Source: Limosilactobacillus coleohominis 101-4-CHN
GTDB taxonomy: Bacteria; Bacillota; Bacilli; Lactobacillales; Lactobacillaceae
Assembly (NCBI RefSeq): GCF_000161935.1
Contig: NZ_GG698802.1
Location: 506,594 to 570,593, forward strand
DNA: 64,000 nucleotides
Direction of reading: 5' to 3'
Part shown: in pieces, positions 1 through 7,801 of the stretch
How positions within the stretch are numbered: position 1 is the first letter of the stretch
Layout: each line of letters opens with the position of its first letter
The notes under the pieces: model-generated
What the model saw: only the letters and a program-made list of their open reading frames with translations
The model's database searches: none
Told to the model about the DNA's origin: nothing
Position numbers and translations under genes: made by a program

Positions 1-357
1 GAAATTATTATTTTGCGCTCGGTCTAATAAAATTGTAAAAATGTCAGAATTCTTTTCAATATAGTCGAAAGCCTTATTCAGTGACATTAATTGAACTGTC
101 TTACCATTGACTAAGGTATCTGAATCAACCATTACTGAATCAAAAAATTCGGTAATAATTTCATCCATTGCCTTTTTAACAAAGTCTTTCTTATCCTTAT
201 AGTGTAAATAAAATGTTCCTCGTGTAATGTGGGCAGTTTCAGTAATCTTCTGAACACTGATACTGTCAATTTTTTCGTTTTGCATTAGATAAACCAATGC
301 CTTACGTAAGTTCGTCCGCGTTTTTACTACCCGAGGGTCTAATTTCTTATCTACCAT
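1..357 (-). CDS. TetR/AcrR family transcriptional regulator (partial)
   Basis: The gene runs off the left edge, so only the N-terminal ~119 residues are seen. The start is the ATG at 355-357, with a GGAGG motif upstream on the minus strand. The N-terminus holds a TetR-like helix-turn-helix in which the segment ITRGTFYLHYKDKKDF is the typical recognition helix and its extension. Such proteins are dimeric repressors that release DNA when a small ligand binds the C-terminal domain; that domain is mostly outside the window, so neither ligand nor target can be named. It could regulate a gene to the left of the window. Confidence 0.85.
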   Translation of the reverse strand, partial: MVDKKLDPRVVKTRTNLRKALVYLMQNEKIDSISVQKITETAHITRGTFYLHYKDKKDFVKKAMDEIITEFFDSVMVDSDTLVNGKTVQLMSLNKAFDYIEKNSDIFTILLDRAQNNNF

Positions 358-851
358 AAAAATCAGCCTCCATCTTATGATAATTAAATCCTTAATTATT
401 CCTTTTACCAGCAGTGTAAAAGCTTAGCCGCACTTTGTCAAAGAAAAATCATTACAGTTAATCCCTATTCATCTATTTAGCGATAGTAATTTGGTTTATA
501 GAACGTGATTGTTTAATTATTTTTGAATAATTTTAACTTTTTAGTTAATTATGTTGAACTTATCACATGAAAATTGTTTATCCATTAAATTCTATAATCT
601 ACATTACTAATTAGCCACGATGATAAAAAAATAGAAAGTCTAATTACGAAGGCTTCCTATTATTCATTTCCAAATTATATGATCCATTAACACATAAATC
701 AAGGTACCGTCTTTTAAGATTGAACATTTAAAAGTTAACAATCATATTGTTAATAAACCAGAAATAATTTCACTCATCGGTAGCTTGGGGTACAACGGGG
801 GTACAAATAAAAAAGAAGCCTATCCAATCAAGGCTTCTAAGGCGATTTCAA
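358..851. other. AT-rich intergenic region, no gene seen
   Basis: About 490 bases separate the TetR gene from tRNA-Arg. I see no convincing coding frame. The region near 628-660 can form a minus-strand hairpin (ATAGGAAG paired with CTTTCTAT) followed by seven T, which resembles a second terminator. Near 788-805 the hexamer GTACAA occurs twice in close succession just before the tRNA terminator; its meaning is unknown. Confidence 0.5.
806..840 (-). terminator. Intrinsic terminator of tRNA-Arg(TCT)
   Basis: On the minus strand GAAGCC and GGCTTC form a stem around an 11-nt loop, followed by six T. It lies just past the 3' end of the tRNA at 852, so it most likely ends that transcript. Confidence 0.75.
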
Positions 852-925
852 TGAGAAGAGTGGGAATCGAACCCACAACCTTCGGTTTAGAAGACCGATG
901 CTCTATCCAGTTGAGCTATCCTCCC
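852..925 (-). tRNA. tRNA-Arg (anticodon TCT)
   Basis: Read on the minus strand the sequence folds into a full cloverleaf. The acceptor GGGAGGA pairs with TCTTCTC with two G-U pairs. The D loop contains GG, the anticodon stem TCGGT/ACCGA holds the loop CTTCTAA with anticodon TCT, and the T arm GTGGG-TTCGATT-CCCAC is regular. The discriminator base is A and CCA is not encoded. It decodes AGA and probably AGG arginine codons. Confidence 0.95.
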
Positions 926-1104
926 AAGCCAATAAACAATATACTGACTTTTTTAAAATTTGTCAATTTTATCCCTGCTTTTTAGCAACCTGCCTAATTT
1001 GTTTAAGAAATATTAAAAATAGATGTTAAATGTTACAAAAAGATTGCATTTTTAATCGTTTTGATAATAATAAGAGTTAGACAATGTTTTGTGGGGGTGT
1101 TGAA

Positions 1105-1236
1105 ATGTTACCATTAATCGTCATCGTATTAATTATTTCATTATCAGCGGTCGCTCAGGCCAAAGTATCAGGTTTCCAGCCGGTGAAGCACTCCCAGGGA
1201 CGTCATGCTGCAAGCGTGGATTCCCATAAAGCATAG
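1105..1236 (+). CDS. Small membrane peptide, 43 aa
   Basis: The ATG at 1105 follows a G-rich site (GGGGGTG) at about 8-nt spacing. The product starts with a hydrophobic stretch (MLPLIVIVLIISLSAVA) that could be a membrane anchor or signal sequence. A polar tail with several His, Lys and Gln residues follows. It is followed by a strong hairpin at 1272-1306. I do not recognise a family. The good ribosome site, clean hydrophobic-polar layout and terminator support a real microprotein, but it could also be a remnant. Confidence 0.5.
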   Translation: MLPLIVIVLIISLSAVAQAKVSGFQPVKHSQGRHAASVDSHKA

Positions 1237-1271
1237 CCGATCTTTTTCTTTTATCTTATCAACAGGAAAAT

Positions 1272-1306
1272 GGCGTTACTGTTTAAATGCAGTAACGCCA
1301 TTTTTC
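1272..1306. terminator. Bidirectional terminator
   Basis: A perfect 10-bp stem GGCGTTACTG/CAGTAACGCC encloses an 8-nt loop, with a T-run on the plus side and A-rich sequence on the other. It sits between the 43-aa peptide gene (plus) and the convergent gene ending at 1306 (minus), and can serve both. Confidence 0.85.
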
Positions 1307-1824
1307 TATCTTATATTTTCCTTTATTAAACGTTCATGTTCTTGCATAATTGCGTCCGTTGATAGCTTGAGGTCGACCAGGCCATATTTAATCAAAAGCC
1401 GCCAGGCATGCCGAAAATCCGCTTGCCGATGGGTATAATAACTCGTAAATAGAAAATGCTTAATCGTTAAGTATTGCTGATCCTGATCCGCTAACTTTGA
1501 AACTGGCTTTGCCTGGATTAACTTATGATAGCTATCCTCATCCATGACAACTAAGTGCGTCCACTGTTTTTGCGCACTAAATAGTAAAAACCAGTGCAAA
1601 ACAGCAACATACCGTTCTAAAATCTGGTGGTCAGATAACGGTACTGCTGGAGTCTTACTTAAATCATAGCTAATCGCAGGTTGGTACAAGTTTGCCAACG
1701 AACGGTCACAATGGACTAAAATTTCTTTTAGATGGCTCTCCGGTCCTAATAATAAGTCCCGCTGTTCAATGATTTGATTATCAAAATAGATTGTATCCTG
1801 CAGTAATTGAGTAATGTCTAACAC
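1306..1824 (-). CDS. dUTPase_2-like protein with degenerate active site, 172 aa
   Basis: The start is a GTG at 1822-1824 with GGGGTG just upstream. The N-terminus (TQLLQDTIYFDNQIIEQ) and the block ILERYVAVLHWFLLFS around residues 88-103 resemble dimeric all-alpha dUTPases (PF08761), where the helices read roughly LFxMQxxLDxxI and ILEEYVDGLHFLLSL. The family binds metal through ExxE and ExxD pairs. Here the first helix reads HCDRSLAN instead of ELGELANE, and the D of EEYVDG is A. It is the last gene of a three-gene operon, 12 bases after the previous stop. By inference the fold is kept but the pyrophosphatase activity is probably lost. The family call is by eye only. Confidence 0.5.
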   Translation of the reverse strand: MLDITQLLQDTIYFDNQIIEQRDLLLGPESHLKEILVHCDRSLANLYQPAISYDLSKTPAVPLSDHQILERYVAVLHWFLLFSAQKQWTHLVVMDEDSYHKLIQAKPVSKLADQDQQYLTIKHFLFTSYYTHRQADFRHAWRLLIKYGLVDLKLSTDAIMQEHERLIKENIR

Positions 1825-1836
1825 GTGTTCACCCCA

Positions 1837-2766
1837 CTAGTCAGCAAATACAACCGGATCCGAACGTACTGCTAACGCCTCCCGGTTATTCAGGTACCAA
1901 TCACGAATCATATCGTAATGCAGCAAGATATCAAACAATGAATATTGTTCATCAGGATCACTAACGTGGAAGTACCATTGCTTACTGTAATCATCAGGAT
2001 CATATGAGAGAGTTAACTTAATTTCTCGGTCCAAGTCTAACAATGCTCCATTATTCTTTGGTAGACTTAACAACATGAATTCTGTGTCAGTAGTTTTGAC
2101 AAACAACCGATCAATTACTGTTAAATCTAATTCAGGTGCTTGCAGTGGGAACGCAACTTCATTGGATACATCCAAAATGCCGAGATCCACGGTAAAGCCT
2201 AACTCGTTAACCAGAATTTTAGAGAAATCAATTAGTGACTGTAAAGTTGCTTGAATATCCAAGTCACTATAGCGATTAATCTCCCTAATCACAAAGAAGT
2301 TAACTAGTGATCGATTGCTAAACCGCAAAACTTTCCGTTCCAAATTCAGATAAAACAACGGCTCATGTTTTTCTTGTTCCGTAAAAAATGCTCCGCCATT
2401 TTGCTGGTCTAGCTCAAAACGAAATTCAATATTTTCAAAATGAGTTGATATCATTGACAAACGATGTTCTGTTTCATCTTCATTGATACTTAACCCCGAA
2501 ATATTAGCTAAGTCCAATAAGCGACCCATAAATAAAAGATAGTAGTCCGCTGTTTGATAATGTTGAGGAAACTTTACAAATGGTGATGATAAATCAATCT
2601 TAGCTAATTTAACGGTTGCCGTTAATAAATCTTTTGGATCTGTCTTCCCACATAATTCATTTAACAAGGCAACATATTGTTCACCAATTCGCAGTCCATT
2701 CGTTAAGGAATCACTTAACGCTTGGACTTTTTCAGTGGCTGTTTCTGGCATTTTTTCACTACTCAT
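1837..2766 (-). CDS. Unknown protein, 309 aa (middle gene of 3-gene operon)
   Basis: I do not recognise this protein. The ATG at 2764-2766 is preferred over a codon 24 bases upstream because it overlaps the stop of the previous gene by 8 bases (ATGAGTAG), a typical translational coupling. The product is soluble and acidic, with no signal peptide and no membrane segment. Helical leucine-rich parts alternate with short beta-like stretches, and it ends in a Trp-containing helix near the C-terminus. No catalytic motif is evident. Its function is probably tied to the coiled-coil partner encoded just upstream. Confidence 0.75.
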   Translation of the reverse strand: MSSEKMPETATEKVQALSDSLTNGLRIGEQYVALLNELCGKTDPKDLLTATVKLAKIDLSSPFVKFPQHYQTADYYLLFMGRLLDLANISGLSINEDETEHRLSMISTHFENIEFRFELDQQNGGAFFTEQEKHEPLFYLNLERKVLRFSNRSLVNFFVIREINRYSDLDIQATLQSLIDFSKILVNELGFTVDLGILDVSNEVAFPLQAPELDLTVIDRLFVKTTDTEFMLLSLPKNNGALLDLDREIKLTLSYDPDDYSKQWYFHVSDPDEQYSLFDILLHYDMIRDWYLNNREALAVRSDPVVFAD

Positions 2767-3646
2767 GATCAGCCACCTGCTTTCCGTCATCTTGTTGTGC
2801 TAAGTGTTTTAAATAATGGGCATATAGGTTGCGGTTGGCTAATTCAAAATCTTCAAAGCTGCCAAACGTGTCGACAATACTCTTTTGTTCGTAACTCAAA
2901 ATCGTATTCTCCTTGGACAATTCCAAAACCGTTTGATTATTCTGCTTAATATGTGCCTGAGCACCCCGCGCTTCTTCAGTTTGATCCTCTAATTCGCTAA
3001 TCCGATCAATAATATCTTGCCGAGCTTCCTTATTCTTACTTGATTCAAATAAGCCGGATCGCGAATTAGCTTCCTTAAGTTCATTCTGTAATGTTGCCTT
3101 TTCTTGTTCTCGTTCCGTTCCGGAATCAATTAAGCTTTGTAAATGATCATTTTCTTCTGATAATTTTTGAATACGAGCACTGTTGTACTTTTTACCCTCT
3201 TCACTTAACTTAAATGACTGGGCAAGCTTATTGTATTCATCCTGATTAAAGGCAAAGCGAATATTCAAAACATCCAACTCACCAAATTGTCGCCGATCCC
3301 ACCAATTACCAAAATAAATTCGGTAATGACCAGTTTGGTACTCTTCATAATAGAAAAATGGGTAAGCTTTGCCTAAATAGTCGATCAAACTCTTACTTAA
3401 ATAATCACTTAATTGGTCAGCCAAATTATCAACTAGATTCATTACCCCAGCATCATTAGCCTGTTGTTCACGATGTTCAATTTCTGCCGCATAACGTTGA
3501 TTATCAAGTAAACGGTAAATTTCAGCATCTTGATGGCGAGTCACTGCTGCCTTGAGTTTAGTTAAATAATCAATTTTTTGCGTAATGGCCTGGTTAATCA
3601 TGCCACCCACATCAAGTTTTTCATTGTCATACTTTTCGTTTGCCAT
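2759..3646 (-). CDS. Coiled-coil protein of unknown function, 295 aa
   Basis: This is the first gene of the operon. The ATG at 3644-3646 has AAGGAG about 8 bases upstream. Residues ~1-70 are helical and charged. Residues ~80-140 form a mixed region rich in aromatic residues (YPFFYYEEY, YRIYFGNWWDRR). Residues ~145-255 are a long heptad-like coiled coil rich in E, K, Q and N, broken by a Ser/Arg segment. Coiled-coil similarity alone could draw SMC or SbcC names in automatic annotation, but there is no Walker A or ABC signature. No family is recognised. A TATAAT box sits near 3687-3692 on the minus strand. Confidence 0.8.
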   Translation of the reverse strand: MANEKYDNEKLDVGGMINQAITQKIDYLTKLKAAVTRHQDAEIYRLLDNQRYAAEIEHREQQANDAGVMNLVDNLADQLSDYLSKSLIDYLGKAYPFFYYEEYQTGHYRIYFGNWWDRRQFGELDVLNIRFAFNQDEYNKLAQSFKLSEEGKKYNSARIQKLSEENDHLQSLIDSGTEREQEKATLQNELKEANSRSGLFESSKNKEARQDIIDRISELEDQTEEARGAQAHIKQNNQTVLELSKENTILSYEQKSIVDTFGSFEDFELANRNLYAHYLKHLAQQDDGKQVADHE

Positions 3647-3772
3647 GGATGATATCTCCTTAACTGTTACACATAATCTGTGTAATTATATACTATTAAT
3701 TTTAACCATTCTGATCGATAAATTAAAGTTAATCATTGATCTTGTAATATTTCTTAAGATTTTATGACGAAT

Positions 3773-3800
3773 TTGCATTTTAGATTTGGCGACCTATAAT
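3773..3800 (+). promoter_or_regulatory. Sigma-70 promoter of the 41-aa peptide gene
   Basis: A -35 box TTGCAT (3773-3778) and a perfect -10 box TATAAT (3795-3800) are 16 bases apart. The predicted start near 3807 leaves a leader of about 60 nt before the ATG at 3869. Confidence 0.7.
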
Positions 3801-3868
3801 AGAGATAGTTAGTTATTTTACATATGTGAAGTAGTTAACTGTTTGGATTCGGAAAGAGGCGAATGTTG

Positions 3869-3994
3869 ATGACTTTAAGTAAGCAAGAACGCAAAGAAAT
3901 GGCTCGTAAGGCTATGGAAAAGCGTGGTACTAAGAAGCCTGATGGCTCTGGTTTTGCAAAGATCGACGCTGACGCCGCCAAGCTTAGTGATTAA
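3869..3994 (+). CDS. Small basic peptide, 41 aa
   Basis: The frame has two ATGs. The second (3869) lies about 9 bases after AAAGAGG, so it is the better start; the first (3863) is too close. The product is rich in Lys, Arg and Glu (SKQERKEMARKAMEKRG) with a polar tail and no membrane segment. It has its own promoter and terminator, which argues that it is a real monocistronic gene. I do not recognise a family. A charged helix of this kind could bind RNA or a protein partner; that is only a guess. Confidence 0.6.
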   Translation: MTLSKQERKEMARKAMEKRGTKKPDGSGFAKIDADAAKLSD

Positions 3995-4018
3995 TTTAAA
4001 AATTAAACATTAAACTAA

Positions 4019-4052
4019 TAAAGAGGTTGGGAGTTATCCCAACCTCTTTTCT
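4019..4052. terminator. Bidirectional terminator
   Basis: A perfect 12-bp stem AAGAGGTTGGGA/TCCCAACCTCTT with a GTTA loop is followed by TTTTCTATTT. It ends the 41-aa peptide gene and can also end the convergent adhesin gene. Confidence 0.85.
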
Positions 4053-4064
4053 ATTTGATTTCGA

Positions 4065-6512
4065 TTAATCTTGTTGACGTTTTTTTAAACCAACTAATAC
4101 TAACAAACTCGTTAACATCCCTAATCCAACGTAGGCAACTAATTTTTGGTCGTCATGACCAGTTTGTGGCAATTGACTAGCAATGTCTTTAGTCTGACCT
4201 GAGTTACATTTATTCGAGCTACCTACTGAGGTCCGTACAATAATGGTGTTTGTCGTTGGCTTTTCTGGAATAGTAGGTTGTTTTGGAGCTAGTGTAACAG
4301 GTGTTGCCGGCGTCGTTGGTTGTTCTGGAGCTGGGGTATCTGGCGTTTCCGGCGTCGTTGGTGTTGGGCCAGCTGGAATACCAGGTTCATCATTTTCCGG
4401 ATCGATGTTTCCTGGTTTTGTCTTATAAGAAACATTAACTAGTTGGTGGTTAGATGGATCATTTGGATTAATCCGAACAGCTTCCACTTCCGTGATATCT
4501 GGAGTAAGGTAACCATCGACCTCAGGAGATTTAACAGCTTCCCATCCATTATAATCTTTCTGCCAACCATCACCATCAATGAGTTGACCATCTTCGCCAA
4601 CATAGCCAAGGAGATTACCGTTAACCCTATCAACGAGAGCAGTCCGCTTTGCGTTCACCGTTTGTTTCTTTGAATCGGCTACCGATTGTTTTGTACTGTC
4701 ATCAATATAATTAATGGTTCGTACATAACTGTGGTTTAAATGTTCATTATAAGTTCCTTCAGGAAACTTAGGTCCAGTTGGGTTATCCGGATTAACTGGA
4801 GTATCAGGATCAACCGGCTTATCCGGGGTAACGGTTACTGTATCATGTTCAACATAGATAGTGACCGTTTGGGTCCCCTTAGCAATCCTCCCTGGAACAG
4901 AAACATCTGGATTAGTAACTTTGTAGCCAACTTTCTGGAGTTCAGCAATGGTTTTAGCAATTTGATAATTAACCGGCGTATCAACATCTTGAAGACCAGT
5001 TTCATACATATAATCATCTAAATCTTTATTATCAGTTAGATCATGGACTTTAACAATTACATTTCCTTGATCTTTTGCATAAATAAAGGTTGTTACGTAT
5101 TGATAAGCAGTAAATTGACCAGTAGTTGCTCCGGCAGTCTTAACTAGGTGGTAGCCATCAATTGACTTAGCTTCAGCTTGCCATTCGCCAGCTGGATACC
5201 AGTGTTCCCTTTCATTCAGCCCATCATTGGTTTGATCAGGGTTTGCTTGGTTAAAGGCAATCGTTTCGTCAGCCGCTAATTGTTTTCCTTGTTCATCAAC
5301 ATACCGAACCACCACTGGCTTATTAGGTAGTAAGTACAGGTTCGTTCCCTTAGCATAGTAATTGTAGTAATCACTATTGTAATACTTACCAGTAGTACCA
5401 ACATAGGAATAACCTTGCTTTTCGTAATGGTTAATCAGATCACTAGTCCGCTTTTCAACATCACCGTTACCGTCCTCATCAATCCGGGTACCGTAAACCC
5501 CTTGAATGGTGAACATTCCAGGTAAACTGGTCCATTGGCGTACGATAACTGCACCATCGCTTCCCTTACCCGACGTAGTGGTAACCGCATCATCATTGGT
5601 CATCACTTTTTTATATTTAAATGTTAGGTAAACATAATTAGGATCTTGTAAGGAATTTTGCGTTTGTCCCGTGATTTTACCGCCAAGAACTGGTTCTGAA
5701 ACTAATTCATAACCTGGAATATTAATTGCTGCACCTTCATAACGTGATGCATCAGGAGCTTTAATATCACCAGCTTGGTGGGCAGGTGATTCAGTAGTAA
5801 TCCAGTACGTTGGCAAAACCATTGAAGCGAGCACATTCCCATTATCAACATCCACATACTCCACCTTAATTGGTGAAAGCATTGCATAGTCCAACGTAAT
5901 GTTAATATCTTGGTCAGTCAGTCCCGACTTCAAAGTTGCATAACCAGAGGTATCAAATGTGAAGTATTGGTCTAATACTTCTGGATTCATCAGCTTGTAA
6001 CCAGCATATGGGGCTTTAAAGATTTGATAAACCTTATTACCAGCCCGGACTGCTGCTTGCTTAAAAGGTTGCTTATATTCCCACTTATTATTGGTTAACG
6101 TTTGGATTGGTTGATTATTACGAGTTACGTCCCGGTAGTTCACTGTGATGTTGTAGTAACTCGGTACAGGTGTTGATTGATCTTGACTTTCATTAGTCGT
6201 AGTTGTAGCTTCTCCTTGCTTTGTTCCGCTATTGTTTGCAATGGTATTGGTGCTCTGGCCTGTACTATTATTAATCTCCTGATCATTATTTTGACTGTCC
6301 GTCAATTTCTGATCATTACTCTGTTTCTTAGCAGTGATAGCAGTTTCACTAGCATCGTTAGTATTTGCACTAGCGGTGTTTGTGCCACCCCACATAAACA
6401 TGAAACCAATTAATACTGAAGCTACTCCCACCGTTAACTTTTTAATGGTAAATTTTTGCCGTTGAGAAATTTGCTTCTTCAAAAATTCATTTTTGTTATT
6501 AGGTGATAACAT
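4065..6512 (-). CDS. YSIRK signal, MucBP-repeat, LPXTG-anchored adhesin
   Basis: The 815-aa protein begins with a YSIRK-type signal (FTIKKLTVGVASVLIG, residues 21-36) cleaved near ASAN (47-50). A low-complexity Asn/Thr/Ser region reaches ~115. MucBP-like modules then follow: ~120-210 (ITVNYRDVT), ~213-302 (IKVEYVDVDNG), ~398-480 (VVVRYVDEQGKQL) and ~485-557 (VIVKVHDLTDNK). A Mub-type unit at ~598-700 (RTINYIDDSTKQ) comes next, then a Pro/Thr stalk at ~700-755. The C-terminus has the sortase site LPQTG at 781-785, a membrane helix and the tail KKRQQD. Such proteins attach lactobacilli to mucus glycans. A strong promoter and an overlapping inverted repeat lie upstream. A cysteine at 769 is unusual for a surface protein. 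Confidence 0.92.
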   Translation of the reverse strand: MLSPNNKNEFLKKQISQRQKFTIKKLTVGVASVLIGFMFMWGGTNTASANTNDASETAITAKKQSNDQKLTDSQNNDQEINNSTGQSTNTIANNSGTKQGEATTTTNESQDQSTPVPSYYNITVNYRDVTRNNQPIQTLTNNKWEYKQPFKQAAVRAGNKVYQIFKAPYAGYKLMNPEVLDQYFTFDTSGYATLKSGLTDQDINITLDYAMLSPIKVEYVDVDNGNVLASMVLPTYWITTESPAHQAGDIKAPDASRYEGAAINIPGYELVSEPVLGGKITGQTQNSLQDPNYVYLTFKYKKVMTNDDAVTTTSGKGSDGAVIVRQWTSLPGMFTIQGVYGTRIDEDGNGDVEKRTSDLINHYEKQGYSYVGTTGKYYNSDYYNYYAKGTNLYLLPNKPVVVRYVDEQGKQLAADETIAFNQANPDQTNDGLNEREHWYPAGEWQAEAKSIDGYHLVKTAGATTGQFTAYQYVTTFIYAKDQGNVIVKVHDLTDNKDLDDYMYETGLQDVDTPVNYQIAKTIAELQKVGYKVTNPDVSVPGRIAKGTQTVTIYVEHDTVTVTPDKPVDPDTPVNPDNPTGPKFPEGTYNEHLNHSYVRTINYIDDSTKQSVADSKKQTVNAKRTALVDRVNGNLLGYVGEDGQLIDGDGWQKDYNGWEAVKSPEVDGYLTPDITEVEAVRINPNDPSNHQLVNVSYKTKPGNIDPENDEPGIPAGPTPTTPETPDTPAPEQPTTPATPVTLAPKQPTIPEKPTTNTIIVRTSVGSSNKCNSGQTKDIASQLPQTGHDDQKLVAYVGLGMLTSLLVLVGLKKRQQD
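4276..4359. repeat. Tandem 42-bp repeat in the adhesin stalk
   Basis: Two adjacent 42-bp copies (4276-4317 and 4318-4359) differ at several positions and encode the Pro/Thr/Ala-rich stalk near residues 718-747. A partial third unit follows. Such stalk repeats expand and contract in LPXTG proteins. Confidence 0.7.
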
Positions 6513-6547
6513 TATTTACTCACTCCTCTGGAATTTTAACAATAAAA

Positions 6548-6577
6548 TTTATACGATAATTGATAAACGCTTGTCAA
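6548..6577 (-). promoter_or_regulatory. Adhesin promoter with overlapping inverted repeat
   Basis: On the minus strand TTGACA (6572-6577) and TATAAA (6548-6553) are 18 bases apart. An 18-bp inverted repeat, TTGATAAACGCTTGTCAA on the plus strand at 6560-6577 (14 of 18 positions symmetric), covers the -35 box and most of the spacer. Its AAACGCTT core resembles LacI/CcpA family operators, although it is longer than a standard cre site. Repression by such a regulator is an inference. Confidence 0.6.
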
Positions 6578-6734
6578 TGGTTTCAAAGTGAATAAATAAG
6601 GTTATATTAATAAATGATTTATCAAGGGCTTGTTAAATCATAATAATTAAAATTATATCTATTTATTTATTCTCGAAATGTTACCTTAGGGAATATAAAG
6701 CGGGGCAAGGTGGGCAATCTCGAATTATCAATCA

Positions 6735-6782
6735 TTAAAAAATCCTGAGCTTGGTTAAAATCACCAAACTCAGGATTTTTGA
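6735..6782 (-). terminator. Terminator of miaA
   Basis: On the minus strand AATCCTGAG and CTCAGGATT, with extra pairing inside, form a stem followed by six T. It lies just after the miaA stop. Confidence 0.8.
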
Positions 6783-6792
6783 TTTAGGTTAA

Positions 6793-7716
6793 TTAATGGG
6801 CAAGCCACTCGGCAACCTGCTGCTTAATTTCTGTAATCGTATTCTGCCCACCTACCAAATCAAACCAGTGAACAGTCATTTTATTTCTAAACCAGGTTAA
6901 CTGACGCTTTGCATAGTGACGAGAATCTAACTTAATTTTATCAATTGCCTGCGCAAGTGAAATCTCACCATCAAAATATGGGAACAATTCACGATAACCA
7001 ATTCCCTTTCCCGACTGATAATTTTTGCCACCGGCCTGATATAGGGAACGAGCCTCGGCAACCAGGCCTTGAGTAACCATTTCATCAACCCGCTGGTTAA
7101 TTCGTTGATATAACTTCTGACGATCAGTGTTTAAACCAATTAAGTAAAAATCATTTAATGCTGGTCGCTGTTCCTGTTGTGAAAATGGATGGCCAGTTTT
7201 TTGGATGACTTCCAAAGCCCGAATTACCCGACGTACATTTGCCACAGGAATTTGACCGGCAGCAACTGGATCAAGCTTATTCAAATGGTTCCAAACGAAT
7301 TGTCCCCCTTGTTGTTCAGCAATTTGCTGCCACTTTTGACGAATCTTTGCTGATTGTTCATCAAAGTGATCAGCCCCTAATGTCAGATTTTGGGTTAGAG
7401 ACTGAAGATAAAACCCCGTTCCACCAACCACCATTGGCAGATGATGACGGCAACTAATCTCTTGAATTTCTTGATTGGCTAATTGCTGAAAATCTGCTAC
7501 AGAAAACCGTTCATCAACATTTCGTACATTAATCAGGTGATGAGATACCCCCGCCATTTCAGAGGGAGTAATTTTAGCAGTCCCAATATCTAAGCCACGA
7601 TACACCTGCATAGAATCACCAGAAATAATTTCACCGTTTAATTGTTTGGCTAATTGAATCGACAGTGCGGTCTTGCCTACCGCTGTCGGTCCAACAATTC
7701 CCACAACTTTGACCAT
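6793..7716 (-). CDS. miaA: tRNA dimethylallyltransferase
   Basis: MiaA transfers a dimethylallyl group from DMAPP to N6 of A37 in tRNAs that read codons starting with U, which stabilises codon pairing. The 307-aa length is normal. The P-loop GPTAVGKT is at residues 9-16, followed by the GEIISGDSMQVYRGLDIGTAK block that carries catalytic and substrate-contacting residues and by GGTGFYLQSL. Near 240-250 the sequence GIGYRELFPYFDG is typical of the family. The ATG at 7714-7716 has AAAGGGG at 7-nt spacing. It is monocistronic here, with a terminator downstream. Confidence 0.97.
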   Translation of the reverse strand: MVKVVGIVGPTAVGKTALSIQLAKQLNGEIISGDSMQVYRGLDIGTAKITPSEMAGVSHHLINVRNVDERFSVADFQQLANQEIQEISCRHHLPMVVGGTGFYLQSLTQNLTLGADHFDEQSAKIRQKWQQIAEQQGGQFVWNHLNKLDPVAAGQIPVANVRRVIRALEVIQKTGHPFSQQEQRPALNDFYLIGLNTDRQKLYQRINQRVDEMVTQGLVAEARSLYQAGGKNYQSGKGIGYRELFPYFDGEISLAQAIDKIKLDSRHYAKRQLTWFRNKMTVHWFDLVGGQNTITEIKQQVAEWLAH

Positions 7717-7801
7717 CTGCCTACCCCTTTCTATAGATGACTGGAAATCTCTTTAAAAATCTTGCATAATGGAACCAGTAAGAACGAAAGGAGTTTCCAT
7801 T

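Noticed and set aside
785-985. 66-aa plus-strand frame across the tRNA-Arg
   Set aside because: It translates through a tRNA gene on the other strand, which is not expected of a real gene.
1205-1438. 77-aa plus-strand frame
   Set aside because: It crosses a terminator and overlaps the convergent gene on the other strand; no ribosome site.
2759-3646. SbcC/SMC-like ATPase
   Set aside because: Only the coiled coil is similar; there is no Walker A, Walker B or ABC signature.
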